Part shown: piece after piece, positions 34,863 through 46,109 of the stretch
Numbering within the stretch: the first letter of the stretch is position 1
Layout of the letters: each line of letters starts with the position of its first letter
From: Corinectria fuckeliana
Taxonomy: Eukaryota; Ascomycota; Sordariomycetes; Hypocreales; Nectriaceae
Assembly (NCBI GenBank): GCA_019137255.1
Contig: WPDH01000190.1
Coordinates: forward strand, 1 to 64,000
Direction: 5' to 3'
DNA length: 64,000 bases
Notes under the pieces: model-generated
What the model was told of the DNA's origin: nothing
Database searches by the model: none
What the model saw: the letters and a program-made list of their open reading frames with translations, nothing else
Position numbers and translations under genes: made by a program

Positions 34863-34996
34863 CTAGCTTATCCCAATCTTGGCAACCTTTGTTCCGAACT
34901 TGAGGGTGTAGTTGGCAAAGAATGCCCCTTTTGTTGTCACACCTGGCTTTATACCATGAATGTAGGCTCTGTCATCCTCGTCAATCTTCCGCATAG
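34863..34996 (-). pseudogene. Possible last-exon relic of an unknown gene
   Basis: On the minus strand, after an acceptor-like CAATAG, one frame reads AMRKIDEDDRAYIHGIKP, GAFFANYTLKFG and a stop at 34863. It looks like a genuine short C-terminal exon, but I do not recognise the family and found no upstream exons. It may be chance. Confidence 0.22.
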
Positions 34997-35418
34997 CCTA
35001 TTGTGTTCCTGCCTCTAGACAAGAAACACTAGCAGCTCTAGCACTGAGCTATTTGTCTAGAGTTAGCTATTTCTTCATCTAGCTGGGAGGATGTCTCTAC
35101 TTTCTAAATCTGGTTTAACGTCTTGTCATCGGTAGAAAAGCTCCCTAAAAGGTCATCTTTGTCTATTGTTGGAGCGCTGGACACGAAGCTTACTAGTGAA
35201 ACTGTTAGTTTGCCCTCTGTAACGAGCCCTATAGATTGCTATTGTTTGCCCCCTTGTAACAGGAACGCGATGATGCGCCTGGGTTCTTCAATCTTAAACT
35301 AATGCTTTAGCTTACCATATTAACTAATAATAACCTTATAATATAATAATAGATAAAATTCATATAGAATACTAAATAAAATACTTATGCTAATACACAA
35401 TTCTTTATTTCCAATTCT
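34997..35418. other. AT-leaning intergenic stretch
   Basis: I see no gene here. TA-rich patches near 35320-35400 may be mildly RIP-affected sequence or the 3' flank of the esterase gene. Confidence 0.35.
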
Positions 35419-36518
35419 CTACAAGCTGCAAATTAGTTTACCATAGCATTTGAACTCCTTGGACTCCACTACTTTAGCTACCTCGGCTGCAACGAGTCTT
35501 TCGATTGCCGTGGCTGGATGGCTTGAATTCCACCACAACTGTGATACTATTAGGTTTTTCCGTTTGCTTGCTTGAGAGACAGGGGGAAGCTTACGCAAGA
35601 AACACCGTCCGCGTCAACACAGGTTGCGTCACGAGCCCCCAAGGAGCCCGGATCCTGAACTGCGTTCTCGAATATCTCCTTAGGGTCGACGATGGCGGCT
35701 ACTACATCGGTATGGTTCTGTTTGAAGGTGTCGAGGTTGGAGCGGAGAAGGTCATTGTAAAGGTTGATGGCAGAGATGAACTTTGCAGCCCGTGTTTCGT
35801 TGAATGACGAGTGACTAGGCGTCAGGATCAAAGCTGGTGAAGCGTTAGCAGATGTTCTGTGTCTATGAGTGGATTCCGAATCCTGGATTCAACTTACGAG
35901 GCACGGCTATCAACACAAACTTCCGCGTCTTCATGTCATAAAGCCTCTGAAGCTGTGCAAAGTACTGCGCTACGACACGCGGGAATAGGTCGCCGACGTT
36001 GTCGAGGTTGTAGGAGCGCACGACGTCGTTGTTCCCCAGCCAGAGCCCCGCAACAGTGTTGTACCGCGTCCTGCCTTTCGGGAGCGCCTGGAGGCCGTAG
36101 GCGTCTATGAACTTCTGGACTTGGAGGACCAGATCGTTGCTGGCGTCGATCAGGCTGGCGTCGACGGTTGCGCCGCTGCGTGCAAAGTTGTACGACAAGG
36201 TGACGGAGCTGTTGAACTCGGTCACCATGTAGCCGACCCAGTTGCGGCCGCCGGCTGAAGTGGCTCCAGGTAGACTCGGGTTTCCCAGCCGCGATGATTT
36301 AGATGGCTGCCGGCCTGTGGGGAGGAAACCTGTCTTGGAAAACGAGTCGCCGCTTGGGTGTGTTAGTCCGTGATGGATGTGAGGTGGTGGCGATGATGGA
36401 CGACGAACAATGTGATTAGATGGTATCCTGGTATGGAAGCGCCCATTGTTCCAGGTACTACTGCAGCCAGGAGTATGGAAATGGCGACTACAGCCGTCCT
36501 CATCAGTAGAAGCATCAT
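35419..36518 (-). CDS. Secreted CE16-type acetylesterase (SGNH/GDSL hydrolase)
   Basis: Four exons (36518-36409, 36352-35898, 35833-35595, 35538-35419) give 307 residues, normal for carbohydrate esterase family 16. The ATG at 36518 opens a signal peptide. Joining exons 1 and 2 gives HLITFGDSFSKTGFLPTG with the nucleophile in GDS (about residue 40). LWLGNND is the block III Asn motif, VPPL follows at the next junction, and LWWNSSHP carries the catalytic His (about 275). Such enzymes remove acetyl groups from hemicellulose oligosaccharides outside the cell. Intron 36353-36408 uses GTTCGT and an AAG acceptor. The others, 35834-35897 and 35539-35594, are standard. The exact junction restoring FGDS supports the model. 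Confidence 0.88.
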
Positions 36519-37722
36519 GGTGATCGAGGTTCAGTGTCCAGGCTCACTGCCGTTCTACGAATATCTTCGAGCAAGTTGGTCGTTAGAGCTTGGATGTTAG
36601 GTGAAAGCGGCGAGCTGTCCAAGCACCTTTGGGGGGACGTGATTGCGTATTTGTTCAAGAATCAAAATGTGGCTTGCGTTCATTTTGCTGGTTTTGTCTC
36701 ATTTACCCACTGCTGAGGTCTAGATGGCGCCCCTGGGACCAACAAATCGATGATCTGGAGTAGCGTTCGTTGATATCGAGCATATTCTTTCTCCTTTTGC
36801 GCCACGATAAGTAGCTTGCCGCAAGACCAGCCATACGATGAGAGTGAGAGGACTGTGGCGTTTGCAAATGTCTGAGAAGGGTATTGGAAGCCAATATCCA
36901 CAAACATCTAGACCAGCCTGATTTACCAACAATAAACATGTTACGTCCCGTGAGCCTCCAAGACCGCCGTTGTCCCTATTTTCCAACGGGGAAGGCTTAT
37001 TTCGGCAGCATTAATCTTATGCTCAAAACCGCACTGCGCAGCATCTGGGTCCCTTTATTGCATCTCCAGCCAACTTTGTCTTTCATGCCTCGGGTGCGGC
37101 GAAGACCACGGATTCTAGCTACCAAGCAGTCGGAATGAGTAGCATTCCACGAATGAGTGTAGGTGTATGCTGCGTCTGAGATTAGCCAAGACGTGAGACA
37201 TAATAGGTAACGTGAATGTGGCTTCGCTTTCATTCGGAACTTGATTTTCTTCCATTTGAAAACCACCCCGTGGGGCCTTTGAGGGCTTTTACTGTTGGTG
37301 AGTTTTTAGATGTGGGTAAAGCGCTCTTGATCAGCCATCTGTCGTTGTGATTGGTCGCAATAGGGATAGGATGGACAACTTGGGGGGAAATATCTCCTTG
37401 CCAAGATGGTTTGTCATTGATCTCCATCGGGAGCTAATCCATGAATGGAGACCGGTTATGACCCCATGGAGACTGACACGAAATTCATATGCTACATATA
37501 TACTTTTCAAGGTCATTTTGTAGTCGACAAGCCTCCTCTAGGAAACACGCTTCGAATTCGCTTGAAAATCATGCGTGCAGGTGAGACAAGCACCCGTGCG
37601 TGACGGCATCTGGTATCTCATTGTTTCCACATCTTGGGAAAACGGACTCAAAACCGGATGTGGGGATGGCCTTTGTTCTGGATATGCCTGAACTAAAATA
37701 GACATCTTTTGCTGGCTATTAT
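36519..37722. other. Intergenic stretch
   Basis: I see no gene or repeat I can support. Short open frames on both strands lack motifs. Confidence 0.4.
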
Positions 37723-38113
37723 CTAGCTTGCGGTGGTTCTCTCGCACCTCGGTGCAGTGCTATCCGGACATACCCCATCCCCAGCTTGCATAATTGGAGG
37801 GGAAACGTCCTGGCTAGGACCAGACTTTCCAAGTGTTTTCTCTATTTTACCATGACATTTTTGAGGCGACCTTGCTGCGCCTGGGATAGTAGGTACTGGA
37901 GTTGCTGCTTGATTTACCGAGTCGACAGTACTCGGCCCCATCGCTGCATCAGCCTTGAGTGGAAAATTTGCAAGTGGCCCAGAGACAGTCTGGATATTTG
38001 ACCTAACTGCCGCAATCTGTACTGCTAGACTTTCAACCAGTAGAGCTTCTGGCTTTCGCTCTAATGCTAGTTGTGACTTAGTAGATGAGTTAGAAGCAGA
38101 CAGAGAAGTCCCG
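37723..38113 (-). pseudogene. Unrecognised open fragment next to the dynamin relic
   Basis: An open minus-strand stretch of about 130 codons without a proper start follows the dynamin relic in the same orientation. It contains ALLVESLAVQIAAVRSNIQT, suggestive of a helical linker. It may be the tail of the same broken gene, but no family can be named. Confidence 0.25.
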
Positions 38114-38149
38114 GTTAGAGCGGACTCTCCTTATTCTCCTCACCGTGCT

Positions 38150-38710
38150 GAATAGCTTTCTAGCATCCTGGATCCATATACGAGGAGAGGAGCACATGTC
38201 GAATGACTCCGTTAAAGTTTCGCAGCTGAGAACGGAGTTTTCTATCCATTCCTTTCAAGCCGCCAAAAACAACGGATCGTTGTAATGGCCCCGAATGTCA
38301 TCGAGAACTTGCTGGAAGACTCTTTCTGATGTGGCCGGAAACAACTCTGCTGAGCCTTCTCTGTAGAGCAGCGACACGGCGATTCGTCACAGGAACAGAG
38401 GACCAGACGCTCATTTGGAATGCTCATTATCGATTGAGTCACGGGAACCAACGAGCCTCAAGCTGTGGAGAGTCTCGTGGCCTTGTGCGGCGCGAAGAAT
38501 GTTTTCTATTTCGTCTCGAGATTCAAGGCCAACACAGTCCAGCTTGGGGTTATCAGCGAACCGAACAATCGCAGTTGCACAGCGGCGGCTACCTGGGCGA
38601 AGAACGAGCTCTGTCGCGAAGCGAGTGCATATTCCAGCGTGGATGAGGAAATGGACGCGTGAGTCGGCTTCAAGCACAGACGACTTTCCAGATAACTGGT
38701 CTGAAAGATA
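38150..38710 (-). pseudogene. Dynamin-like GTPase relic
   Basis: On the minus strand the frame reads SDQLSGKSSVLEA, a P-loop with the first Gly changed. After an altered stretch comes GICTRFATELVLRPG, which matches the G2 region (GLCTRFATxI) of fungal dynamin-family proteins. The frame stops near 38411. A shifted frame then gives ERVFQQVLDDIRGHYNDP before further stops. The order and spacing of the P-loop and CTRFAT motifs are diagnostic of the family. The start, the DxPG motif and most of the GTPase domain are missing, so this is a broken copy. Confidence 0.6.
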
Positions 38711-39173
38711 ATGATCTGGGGGAAATTGACAAGCCGACCGACGCCCAACGAGGAGAGTTTGTCTCCCTTGTCCTGGGCAGACTTGATTGGCTTGTAGATA
38801 ATTCCTGTTCTAAAGTTACTTATGTCTTTTGAGGAGCTGCCTCATATGAATGTTTCTATGGTTATCAGAATATCACCTTGTGCTTCATTGAAGCTCGTTG
38901 AAGTTTTGTTAAGAGCAGGTAGTATGAAGAGAGTGCTGTCAGACCAATGGAGGCCCTTAGACAACTTACTCGCGTGAGGGGAGCTATCAAGGATCCACCT
39001 GGCCACACCTTGAGATACAGTGCGTAGTAAATAGCTTACGATTAGAAAAGGCCCATAAGCTGCCCCGCTACAGTCGATTCCACTCCTTCATCTTTCCCAT
39101 CACGATTGTGTGTGACTCCGCTCTAGACTCAACCTCGATAACCATACCCCGAGTGTGGGAAATTCCATTCACA
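38711..39173. other. Intergenic and promoter region of the cluster regulator
   Basis: No gene is visible. The last 150 bases are pyrimidine-rich and lead to the ATG at 39174; no clear TATA box is present. Confidence 0.4.
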
Positions 39174-41557
39174 ATGCTTCATCGACGCAGAAATAGTGCA
39201 CACTCCGTCAAACGACCACGCCTAGGGGAGCGGACAATGCTCGCCTGCATTGGGTGCAAGCAAAAGAAGCTCAAGGTAGCAACCCCGAGCTTGACCTACA
39301 GCTTGATTTGATTCCGGACATGCTGACATATCAACAGTGTGATGGACAGTCTCCACGATGTCAAAACTGTTCCAGGAGTGGCCGGGGTATGTGCTCCTCG
39401 CCAGCCCAACCATCAATCAAATTGCTCACCGTCGCAGAATGTCTCGTTGAAGATCCAGCAACCGGGTTGTACCGACCCCGCGACTATATGCAGTCCTTGG
39501 AGGCTCGGGTAGCATATCTAGAAGGCCTCCTACAGAAGAGTCGACCTGATGTAGCGTCAGACCATCTCGTCGAATCAGACAAGGACGCATCGGCACAGAC
39601 GGCGCAGCAGCCATCGTCATCTACACTGAACAACGCGCCCCAAAGACCGCCAGCGCCGAGCGTTCAAGACGAAGGACCAGGCGGCACATCCGTGGAAGTC
39701 GAGGATCCCGCCGACCAGCTCTCCGCCGACGTCGCGCTGCTCTGCTTGAGCGCAGCCGGCAAGGAGCCTCACTACTTCGGCCCGTCCTCCGCAGTCTCCT
39801 TCTCGCGCATCGTCAGCGCCGCCATGAAGCTGCCCCGGAAGGTCGGAGGCTCCCAGAACAGCGTGCTGATGGCTGAGAACAGCGGGTTCAGCTCTGCGCA
39901 GCTATTCCCCATTAGCTTTCCCTCGCCTGCTCTCGGCTCAACGCTATCCCAGGCTTATTTTGACAACCTCCACCCGCAATACCCGTTTCTGCATCGTCCG
40001 ACGTTCCGGTTCTGGGAAGAATCTTGTATGAAGGCGGATGCTTCGGGAAATCTCTACGTGGCAGGCGACGTTGCTTTGTTCTTTGTCTGGATGGCAAGTC
40101 CCACCGAAGCTGTCACTGTGTCTGTTGTCTGACAATCCTCCAGGTGTATGCAATTGCATCTCTTGCGCTTGGGCCTGCCCATTACGATACAGCAGAGTCG
40201 TACTACTACATGGCTCTCGAGCACCAACCAGCTGTTCTGGAACTCGACAGCATCGAGTCGATACAGAGTCTACTGTCCTGTGCCGTGTACTCTATCAGGT
40301 CTCCCACTGGAGGCAGCCTCTGGTATGTCGATGCAGGGCGCATAACCACTCCCTATCTAACGCCATGTACAGGAGATTGTCCGGGGCCGCAATAAGGTAT
40401 TGCGTCGAGTTGGGATACCATCGAAGCGTCAACAGATATCGCAAACAGTCGAATGCTCTGGTGGCGGAAATGTCCAAACGGTGCTTCTGGGTGGCCTACG
40501 ACATCGACCGCGTTGCTTGCTTCATTCTCGGTCGCCCCGCCGGCATCCCAGACGACTGCATCGATGCTGAGGTGTGTTTTGAGATGTGCTGCTTGGACAT
40601 AGCTGACAGTAGTTCAAGATGCCGCTGGATATCGATGACGAGAACATCAACACTCTTGGCCTACTTCAGGACCCACGGTCTTCAAATGACGACCCTCCCA
40701 CCAACATGACTGGTGCGATTCACATCATCAAGCTCCGCCTCCTATGGTCCAAGATAGGCAACAGCATCTACCCGACCATCGCCAGCTCTTTGACGAGTCA
40801 AGACGTTGCTCAGAAACCTCTCATCGACAAGCTGGCCCAGGAGCTCGAAGAATGGCACGCCAACATCCCTCAGCTCCCAGATGGTTCTGACTTGGATCCC
40901 CTTTCCGTCTTTGCCTCTCGGGAATGGTTTCGTCTCGCTTACGACCACTCCATCTTGATTCTCTACCGCTACTGGATCACTCACGTGCCCCCAGCCGGCG
41001 AAGAAAACGGCGTTGAAGAGGCACTGGAAACTTGCTTCCGCAGGGCTCGAGACCTGTGCCTGCTTTACCGGAGGCTCTTTCAGAGCCAGTCGATACAGTT
41101 CACTTGGGGCTCGCTGCACATCCTCTTCCTTGGTGGTCTGACGTATCTGTACTGCATCTGGAAATCTCCGAGGCTGCGGCACTCGGCTCGGAAGATGGAG
41201 GTCATCAACACTTGCATGGCTTGCAACACGGCACTCGTCATCATCGCTGAGCGGTGGAGCAACGCCTCATCGTATCGCGATATTTTTGAGCTGCTCTCCG
41301 AGAGGACGATCAGCTTGGTCTGTGGGGATGAAGTGAAGGCTCCAGACGCCAACCATGCTGCACTGCCAATTTTCAATCAGGAAGTGCCCATCTCTGAGCC
41401 GCCAGCTTTGGAGGACTGGATCATGGACTTGGGAAACAACGGAATTGCCATGGATTCAGAGTGGTTGGTGCAGGAACTCCTACAAGGCATGAGAAATGTT
41501 CAGCCGGGGGAGCAGGGTTTTGACATTGCACAGCCACCTTCCATGACGCTGCAGTGA
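39174..41557 (+). CDS. Zn2Cys6 transcription factor, probable cluster regulator
   Basis: Six exons (39174-39275, 39338-39386, 39438-40093, 40144-40322, 40373-40571, 40613-41557) give 709 residues. Splicing the first three rebuilds the cluster CIGCKQKKLKC...CQNC...C (from residue 25), followed by YMQSLEARVAYLEGLL, a dimerisation helix. The fungal_trans-type domain includes FDNLHPQYPFLHRPTF and CVELGYHRS. Intron 40094-40143 begins with GC (GCAAGT), a rare GC-AG type. A GT alternative breaks the frame. Intron 40572-40612 is only 41 nt. The gene is adjacent to three divergent catabolic gene pairs and is a good candidate for their regulator, though this is inference. The first ATG in frame is 39174; an upstream GTG extension is unlikely. 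Confidence 0.88.
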
Positions 41558-41627
41558 TCGTACATCATCTTTCTAGGAAATGGCATCGTGTGTAGGTGAA
41601 TTACTATGAGCTTATGGTATCACAACG

Positions 41628-43108
41628 CTAACTTGTATGAGTGCACGACCCAAGATCCCATCCAGAGCTCTTCGCACATTGCTCCAAGCTCTGGTTTTGC
41701 GCCCCGAGGTACAAATCATCCGCGCTCAGCAAAGCACACCCAAGATCCCGCTCAAATGCGTCTTGATCTGGCATAACCGTCTGGTCCCGGATGCTGCCTC
41801 CCTCTGTGCCCGGCCGAAGATTCGACTGAAAGATCCCCGCCGCTGAAAATGGAAGGAAATCTTCGTATGTGATCGGCTCAGGCTTCAGGAACCCTTCCAA
41901 TACCAGGGACTCTATGGATGAGTTGACAGGCAAAACGTCCGGCCTTGGTTTCGCAGTAAGATGATAGGTACAGTAAACCAATCCCTTTCGTCGAAGCTCG
42001 GCCCAGTCATCCGGGTATGCTCGAAAGACGTCGGCAAGGATTTCGTCCATCTTTGCAGGATTACTTGCTCCAGTAAGAGCGCGGCATTTTTCTGTGGCAC
42101 CTAAGAGCAGGTCATCGTACAACTTCCGCCCTAAAGGAGTAACAGCGGCTCCACGTTCTTCGATTTCACCAAAGCGAGCCCTATGCGTGCCCTCAATGAC
42201 AAGATTCTTGGAGTTTCGAAATTTGATTCGTTCCTCGAGTGCTAGGAAGCTTGTTTGGCGCAGCAGAATGGGACACTTCCTTGCAGGTGGCCCTTCAATC
42301 CGGTCCTTAACTTGTATCCCTTCCAGACGCATCTGCTTCTGACTAGCGTTAATGTCGAGTGTCCTCGGAGTGAGATGGTTGATGTGTGAGCTCTTGAAAG
42401 ACGCAATATCTGCCAGAATGGGGTGCTCGGAATCCAGCTTCCTGTATTCGTCTTCAGAGGCTGACGCTGTTGATCTCCAGCCAAACGTTTTCATGGCTTC
42501 GACAATAAACACCTCCGCCTGTTGGCAATCCAGGCGGTTATCATTCTGCTCCGCGGTGTCCAGAAGATCAAGCAGCTCGTGGCTAAATATATCCGTCGAT
42601 CAAGAAGTGCAGTTGCTAGTTTGCGAGCTTCTTCGTCGCAAAGCACCTCGGGCCGAAGCAGTGTCGTGAAAACCCGGAACGGATTCTTCGCCAACGCGGC
42701 GCCTTCGACTGGCCGAAAGCAAGTAGCATGCATTGGCAAGCCAGCCACGGACAGGTCATAGTATCCCACTGGCTTTAGTCCGATGACGGCGAAGAGACGC
42801 CGGACAGTCCGCAACTCATATGGGGTTCCTAGCCGGATAGCTCCGTGTCGTTCGAGATCAAGCCGTTCCGATTCTGTGTATTGTGCCACTTCCGTCGCAG
42901 TGTGTGACTCGTGTAGGCCACTTATAACCTCCGCGTTGATGGTCTGGACGATGCGGACGAGGTCCCCGTACAAAGGAACTTCGTCCCGGTACATGGCTAA
43001 CATGGCGGTGGTGAAGGCATTGCGGATGTCGTTGGAGTCTACGTATGGTCGGGCTGAGCGTGGGATGGCCTTTGAAGAGGAACCGGAGACAAGGCTAGAG
43101 AAAGACAT
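41628..43108 (-). pseudogene. 2-oxoadipate dioxygenase/decarboxylase-like (DUF1338/HglS family), frameshifted
   Basis: This belongs to the VOC-type DUF1338 family whose bacterial member HglS converts 2-oxoadipate to D-2-hydroxyglutarate. The N-terminal half (ATG at 43108) has RHGAIRLGTPYELRTV with the first metal His, and GLPMHATCF. The second half has SSHINHLTPRTLDI with the second His and FGEIEERGAAVTPLGR with the Glu. The halves are in different frames. The shift falls in an AT dinucleotide run at 42587-42592, where two surplus bases explain it. Otherwise the protein would be about 492 residues with no further stops. It could be a recent pseudogene, a polymorphism or an assembly error. It is divergent from the aldolase gene across 438 bp. 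Confidence 0.82.
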
Positions 43109-43546
43109 TTTGATCATATCAGAGGTATGTTGTAAGTGAAAAAGAGTGGACAGCGGTGATGACAATTTGGCGACTTGTGTTGTTGACAATCGTTCAAGGC
43201 GCCCTGGGCGAGTTCGATACGAAGTTCTCAAAAGGTATTTCAATTTATAAACTTACACTTCAACATAACTGACAACGTCTCGTAGCCTACCAAGACTCAT
43301 CATTATTCGTGATCGAGTCGCGAGTCGCGGAACCAGCCGAGCCATCATATCATAGCCAAACGACTGGGGTGCACGAAACCGGACCCGACATTGACCAATA
43401 CCGGGGGTTCCCGAGTCACCACGGATGCTACTCTATATACCTGCGGGGTTTGGAGATGACTAGAAGTCTAGAACACAAGTCACGCTTTGAGCACCGAGTG
43501 CGATCATTTCAGCTAAATCACAAGGAACACCATCGTCGAAGGCAGG
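43109..43546. promoter_or_regulatory. Divergent promoter, dioxygenase-like and aldolase genes
   Basis: This 438-bp region serves both genes. It contains the tandem GAGTCGCGAGTCGCGG near 43315 and ACCGGGGGTTCCCG near 43410. The ACCGGGGG core also occurs in the racemase/dehydrogenase promoter, so it may be a shared operator. CGG triplets suit a Zn2Cys6 regulator. Confidence 0.4.
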
Positions 43547-44489
43547 ATGTCTTCCACTGTTACTGTGACTGAGCCCATGTCTACGGGAAAGTCAATCTTG
43601 AACACCGCAAGCACCCCCGACGGAGGCCGGAAGCTGCTGCACAAGATCCCCTCGTTTTCTACAAAAGAGGAGACTCGACAATGGCAGCTGCAGCAGATGG
43701 CGGGGGCATTCCGCGTCTTCGAGAAGCTTGGGTATGCCGATGGTGGTAGCGGCCATATCAGCCTCAGGGGTGAGTCCATCGGCAGGCCATCTGTCTACTA
43801 GGGCTCCGAGAAGCCGAGAATGCTGGACGCTGACTAGCTCCACAGACCCTGTCCGGCCAGACACGTTCTGGATCAACCCGTACGGAGTGCACTTTGGCCT
43901 GCTGACCGTCTCCGACATGGTGCACATAGACGAAGACGGAAACCGCATCGGCGGCGCCGACAAGCCCGTCAACACGGCCGGCTTCATCATCCACGCGGCC
44001 ATCCACAAGCGACGGCCCGACATCAACGCCGCCTGCCACGTCCACAGCCCCTACGGCCGGGCGTGGTCGACCTTTGGCAAGCCCATCGACATGCTCAACC
44101 AGGACAGCTGCATGTTCTACAACGACCTGGCCACGTACACGAGCTTCGGCGGCGTCGTCTTCGCCAAGGAGGAAGGCGGACGCCTAGCCGATGCGCTCGG
44201 TTCGTCCAAGAAGAACATTATCCTGCAGAACCACGGGCTGCTGACAGCGGGCGGCACCATAGGCGAGGCGGCTGCTTTCTTCATTGCTCTTGAGCGGGCG
44301 TGCCAGGCACAGCTACTCGTCGAAGCGGCTGTGGCGCCAAATGGGACCAGTCTTAAGAAGGCGCTGGTGAGTGACCAGGAGGCAGAGTATACCAAGGATG
44401 GAACGGGCACCCCGGAGGTCATGTATATGCAGTTTGAGCCGGAGTATCAGCATGTGTTGAAGGTTTCTGGGGGCGACTTTCTTCTGTAA
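43547..44489 (+). CDS. Class II aldolase/adducin family protein
   Basis: The exons are 43547-43769 and 43846-44489 around a 76-nt phase-1 intron (GTGAGT...GCTGAC...CACAG), giving 288 residues. The zinc-binding HxH is CHVHSPYGRAW (His139, His141) and the third His is in LQNHGLLTAGG (His204). Both are standard for fuculose-phosphate aldolase-type enzymes. Family members cleave or decarboxylate hydroxy-acid or sugar-phosphate substrates in the cytosol. Fungal members of this length are mostly uncharacterised. It is divergent from the 2-oxoadipate dioxygenase-like gene and convergent with the racemase-like gene, 304 bp apart. The metal site is intact, so it is probably active; the substrate is unknown. 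Confidence 0.9.
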
Positions 44490-44793
44490 CTAGTTCCTTT
44501 TTGTAAGTAGTTACCTTTTTTAAGTATGAGATGTGGATGCAATTATTGATTCTTAATGATCAAACAGAATCTCCCTAATGGAAGTTTGCCAATAACCGAT
44601 TGCTGGACTGGTTGATGCTAGATTCAGAGACATTCTAATTATAGAGTTGTAACATGTTTACTGCAACCTACTTTATATCGCATCGAAGGCCTACAGATGA
44701 CATAGACTAGAACCACATTTAATATTCTGTAAGAACCATCCGCCATCATTTCTGTTTCTACAATGCCCACGTCTCCATGTCTCTTTCTAGCAA

Positions 44794-45576
44794 CTAAACA
44801 CAATCCTTCCAAGACGCTGGGTTTGCTCTAAGAAGCCCAGAATAGAACCATGTGCCCATTGTGTATATGTCGTACACCGGTCGCTTGATGGCGCGTTGGA
44901 TAGCATCGCCATAAGGCGGCATGTTGGTGCACTCTAAGACCACAATAGCTACTTCCGGGTGGTGGGAAACAAACGCCGTTGCCTCATCGACAAGCTCCTT
45001 TTCTAGCCGCTTTACATCGTAAACTTCACCCCTCGCGCAGATACCCCGGAGATGGCCATCGTCAGGAACACCCCATATCCTCACTCCCTCTGGATTTATC
45101 CCAAGCTCGAGCAGATGGGCGTTCCGTAGCCTCCTGTTGTCGTAAGTGAGCACGCCAACGGCCTTACCTGCGGGCAGGATTGCTCTGATGCTAGGGACTT
45201 GGATGAGAGCAGACGTTGCTACGGGGATGGGTAGGCGAGCTGCCAGTCTATGGATATGTCAGGTTTCTGGCTAAATATCGTGGACACTTGATGTTGAATA
45301 CCTTTTCTGGGCCATGGCAAGAAATCCGCAGCTGGTAATGATGCCTATCGCACCTCTCTCTGCCAACTTCAGCCCCGCAGCCACGAAACGATCGATAAAG
45401 GCATCGTCGTACAAAGTGTTGGTAACGATCTGAGACTCAGTCGTGCCGGTGACCTTTTCACGAATAAGCGGAAAAGGCCATGTTTTCTCATTAAACGGAT
45501 CGCCCGGCGGTCTGAAGATGTCGACTTCCACAGCGAGGAAGCCCAGTGGAGGCAATGGTGCTTCTGGGTTTGTCAT
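44794..45576 (-). CDS. Asp/Glu racemase superfamily protein
   Basis: The exons are 45576-45302 and 45247-44794 around a 54-nt phase-2 intron, giving 242 residues. The two catalytic-type cysteines are present: IITSCGFLAMAQ (Cys83) and VVLECTNMPPY (about Cys198), spaced as in the Asp/Glu/hydantoin racemase fold. The superfamily also includes maleate isomerase and arylmalonate decarboxylase, so the reaction is not settled. PPLGFLAVEVD at the start replaces the usual Gly-rich first strand. It is divergent from the 2-hydroxyacid dehydrogenase gene across 533 bp, which suggests co-expression and a joint role in handling D- or L-acid substrates. Confidence 0.85.
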
Positions 45577-46109
45577 GGCGAGGGGTGGCCCGTGGGGTTA
45601 TTAGAGTCGACACCTGAATACACAAGGATAGTGTTCAATCGCATCTAAGCCAAGGCTCTAAGGAGAGAATATCTAGTGTTACTATCTGCGTGCTTATCAA
45701 ACGCAATCAAGCCGCCCTCATATTCGCCTCCGGCTCCGGGGTTGGCGGGATATGGCGAATATAGCGGTGGGGCGAAAACAACGAATCACGGGGGAAGCCG
45801 ACTCGCAATGGCACATCACAAAGCACTTGGTGTCGCACCGGGGGAAGCCGTCTCCTCAATGGTGCGTCAGGCCTGGGGGTTGTTGTCTTTGATGATCACT
45901 GCTGATAGGGGAATGGCTTGAGGCACGCTGCAAGAAACTGGTAGGCTTACCTGCAAGGTAAAGAGTCTCCGGAATTGCACCCAGCAGAAGCCGGCGGGAT
46001 GAAAATACACCAAGCATTACGTCGTCCCATTGACACTGTCCGGTACCGTTAGTTCCAGCCATCATCTTTTTCTTCATGTTAGACGCATCTCGACCTCTAA
46101 GCCGCAGCC
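45577..46109. promoter_or_regulatory. Divergent promoter with 12-bp direct repeats (racemase-like / dehydrogenase)
   Basis: The 12-mer CGGGGGAAGCCG occurs at 45789-45800 and again at 45839-45850, exactly 50 bp apart in the same orientation. The similarity runs on imperfectly through a CAATGG motif downstream of each copy. Two identical sites five helical turns apart in a shared promoter are a good candidate operator for a Zn2Cys6 dimer. A short minus-strand open frame (45856-46077) in this region has no recognisable motif and is not called. Confidence 0.5.

Noticed and set aside
45856..46077. Minus-strand 73-codon frame with a donor-like end as an extra first exon of the racemase-like gene
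   Set aside because: The racemase-like protein has a complete N-terminus at 45576 and the frame has no recognisable motif.
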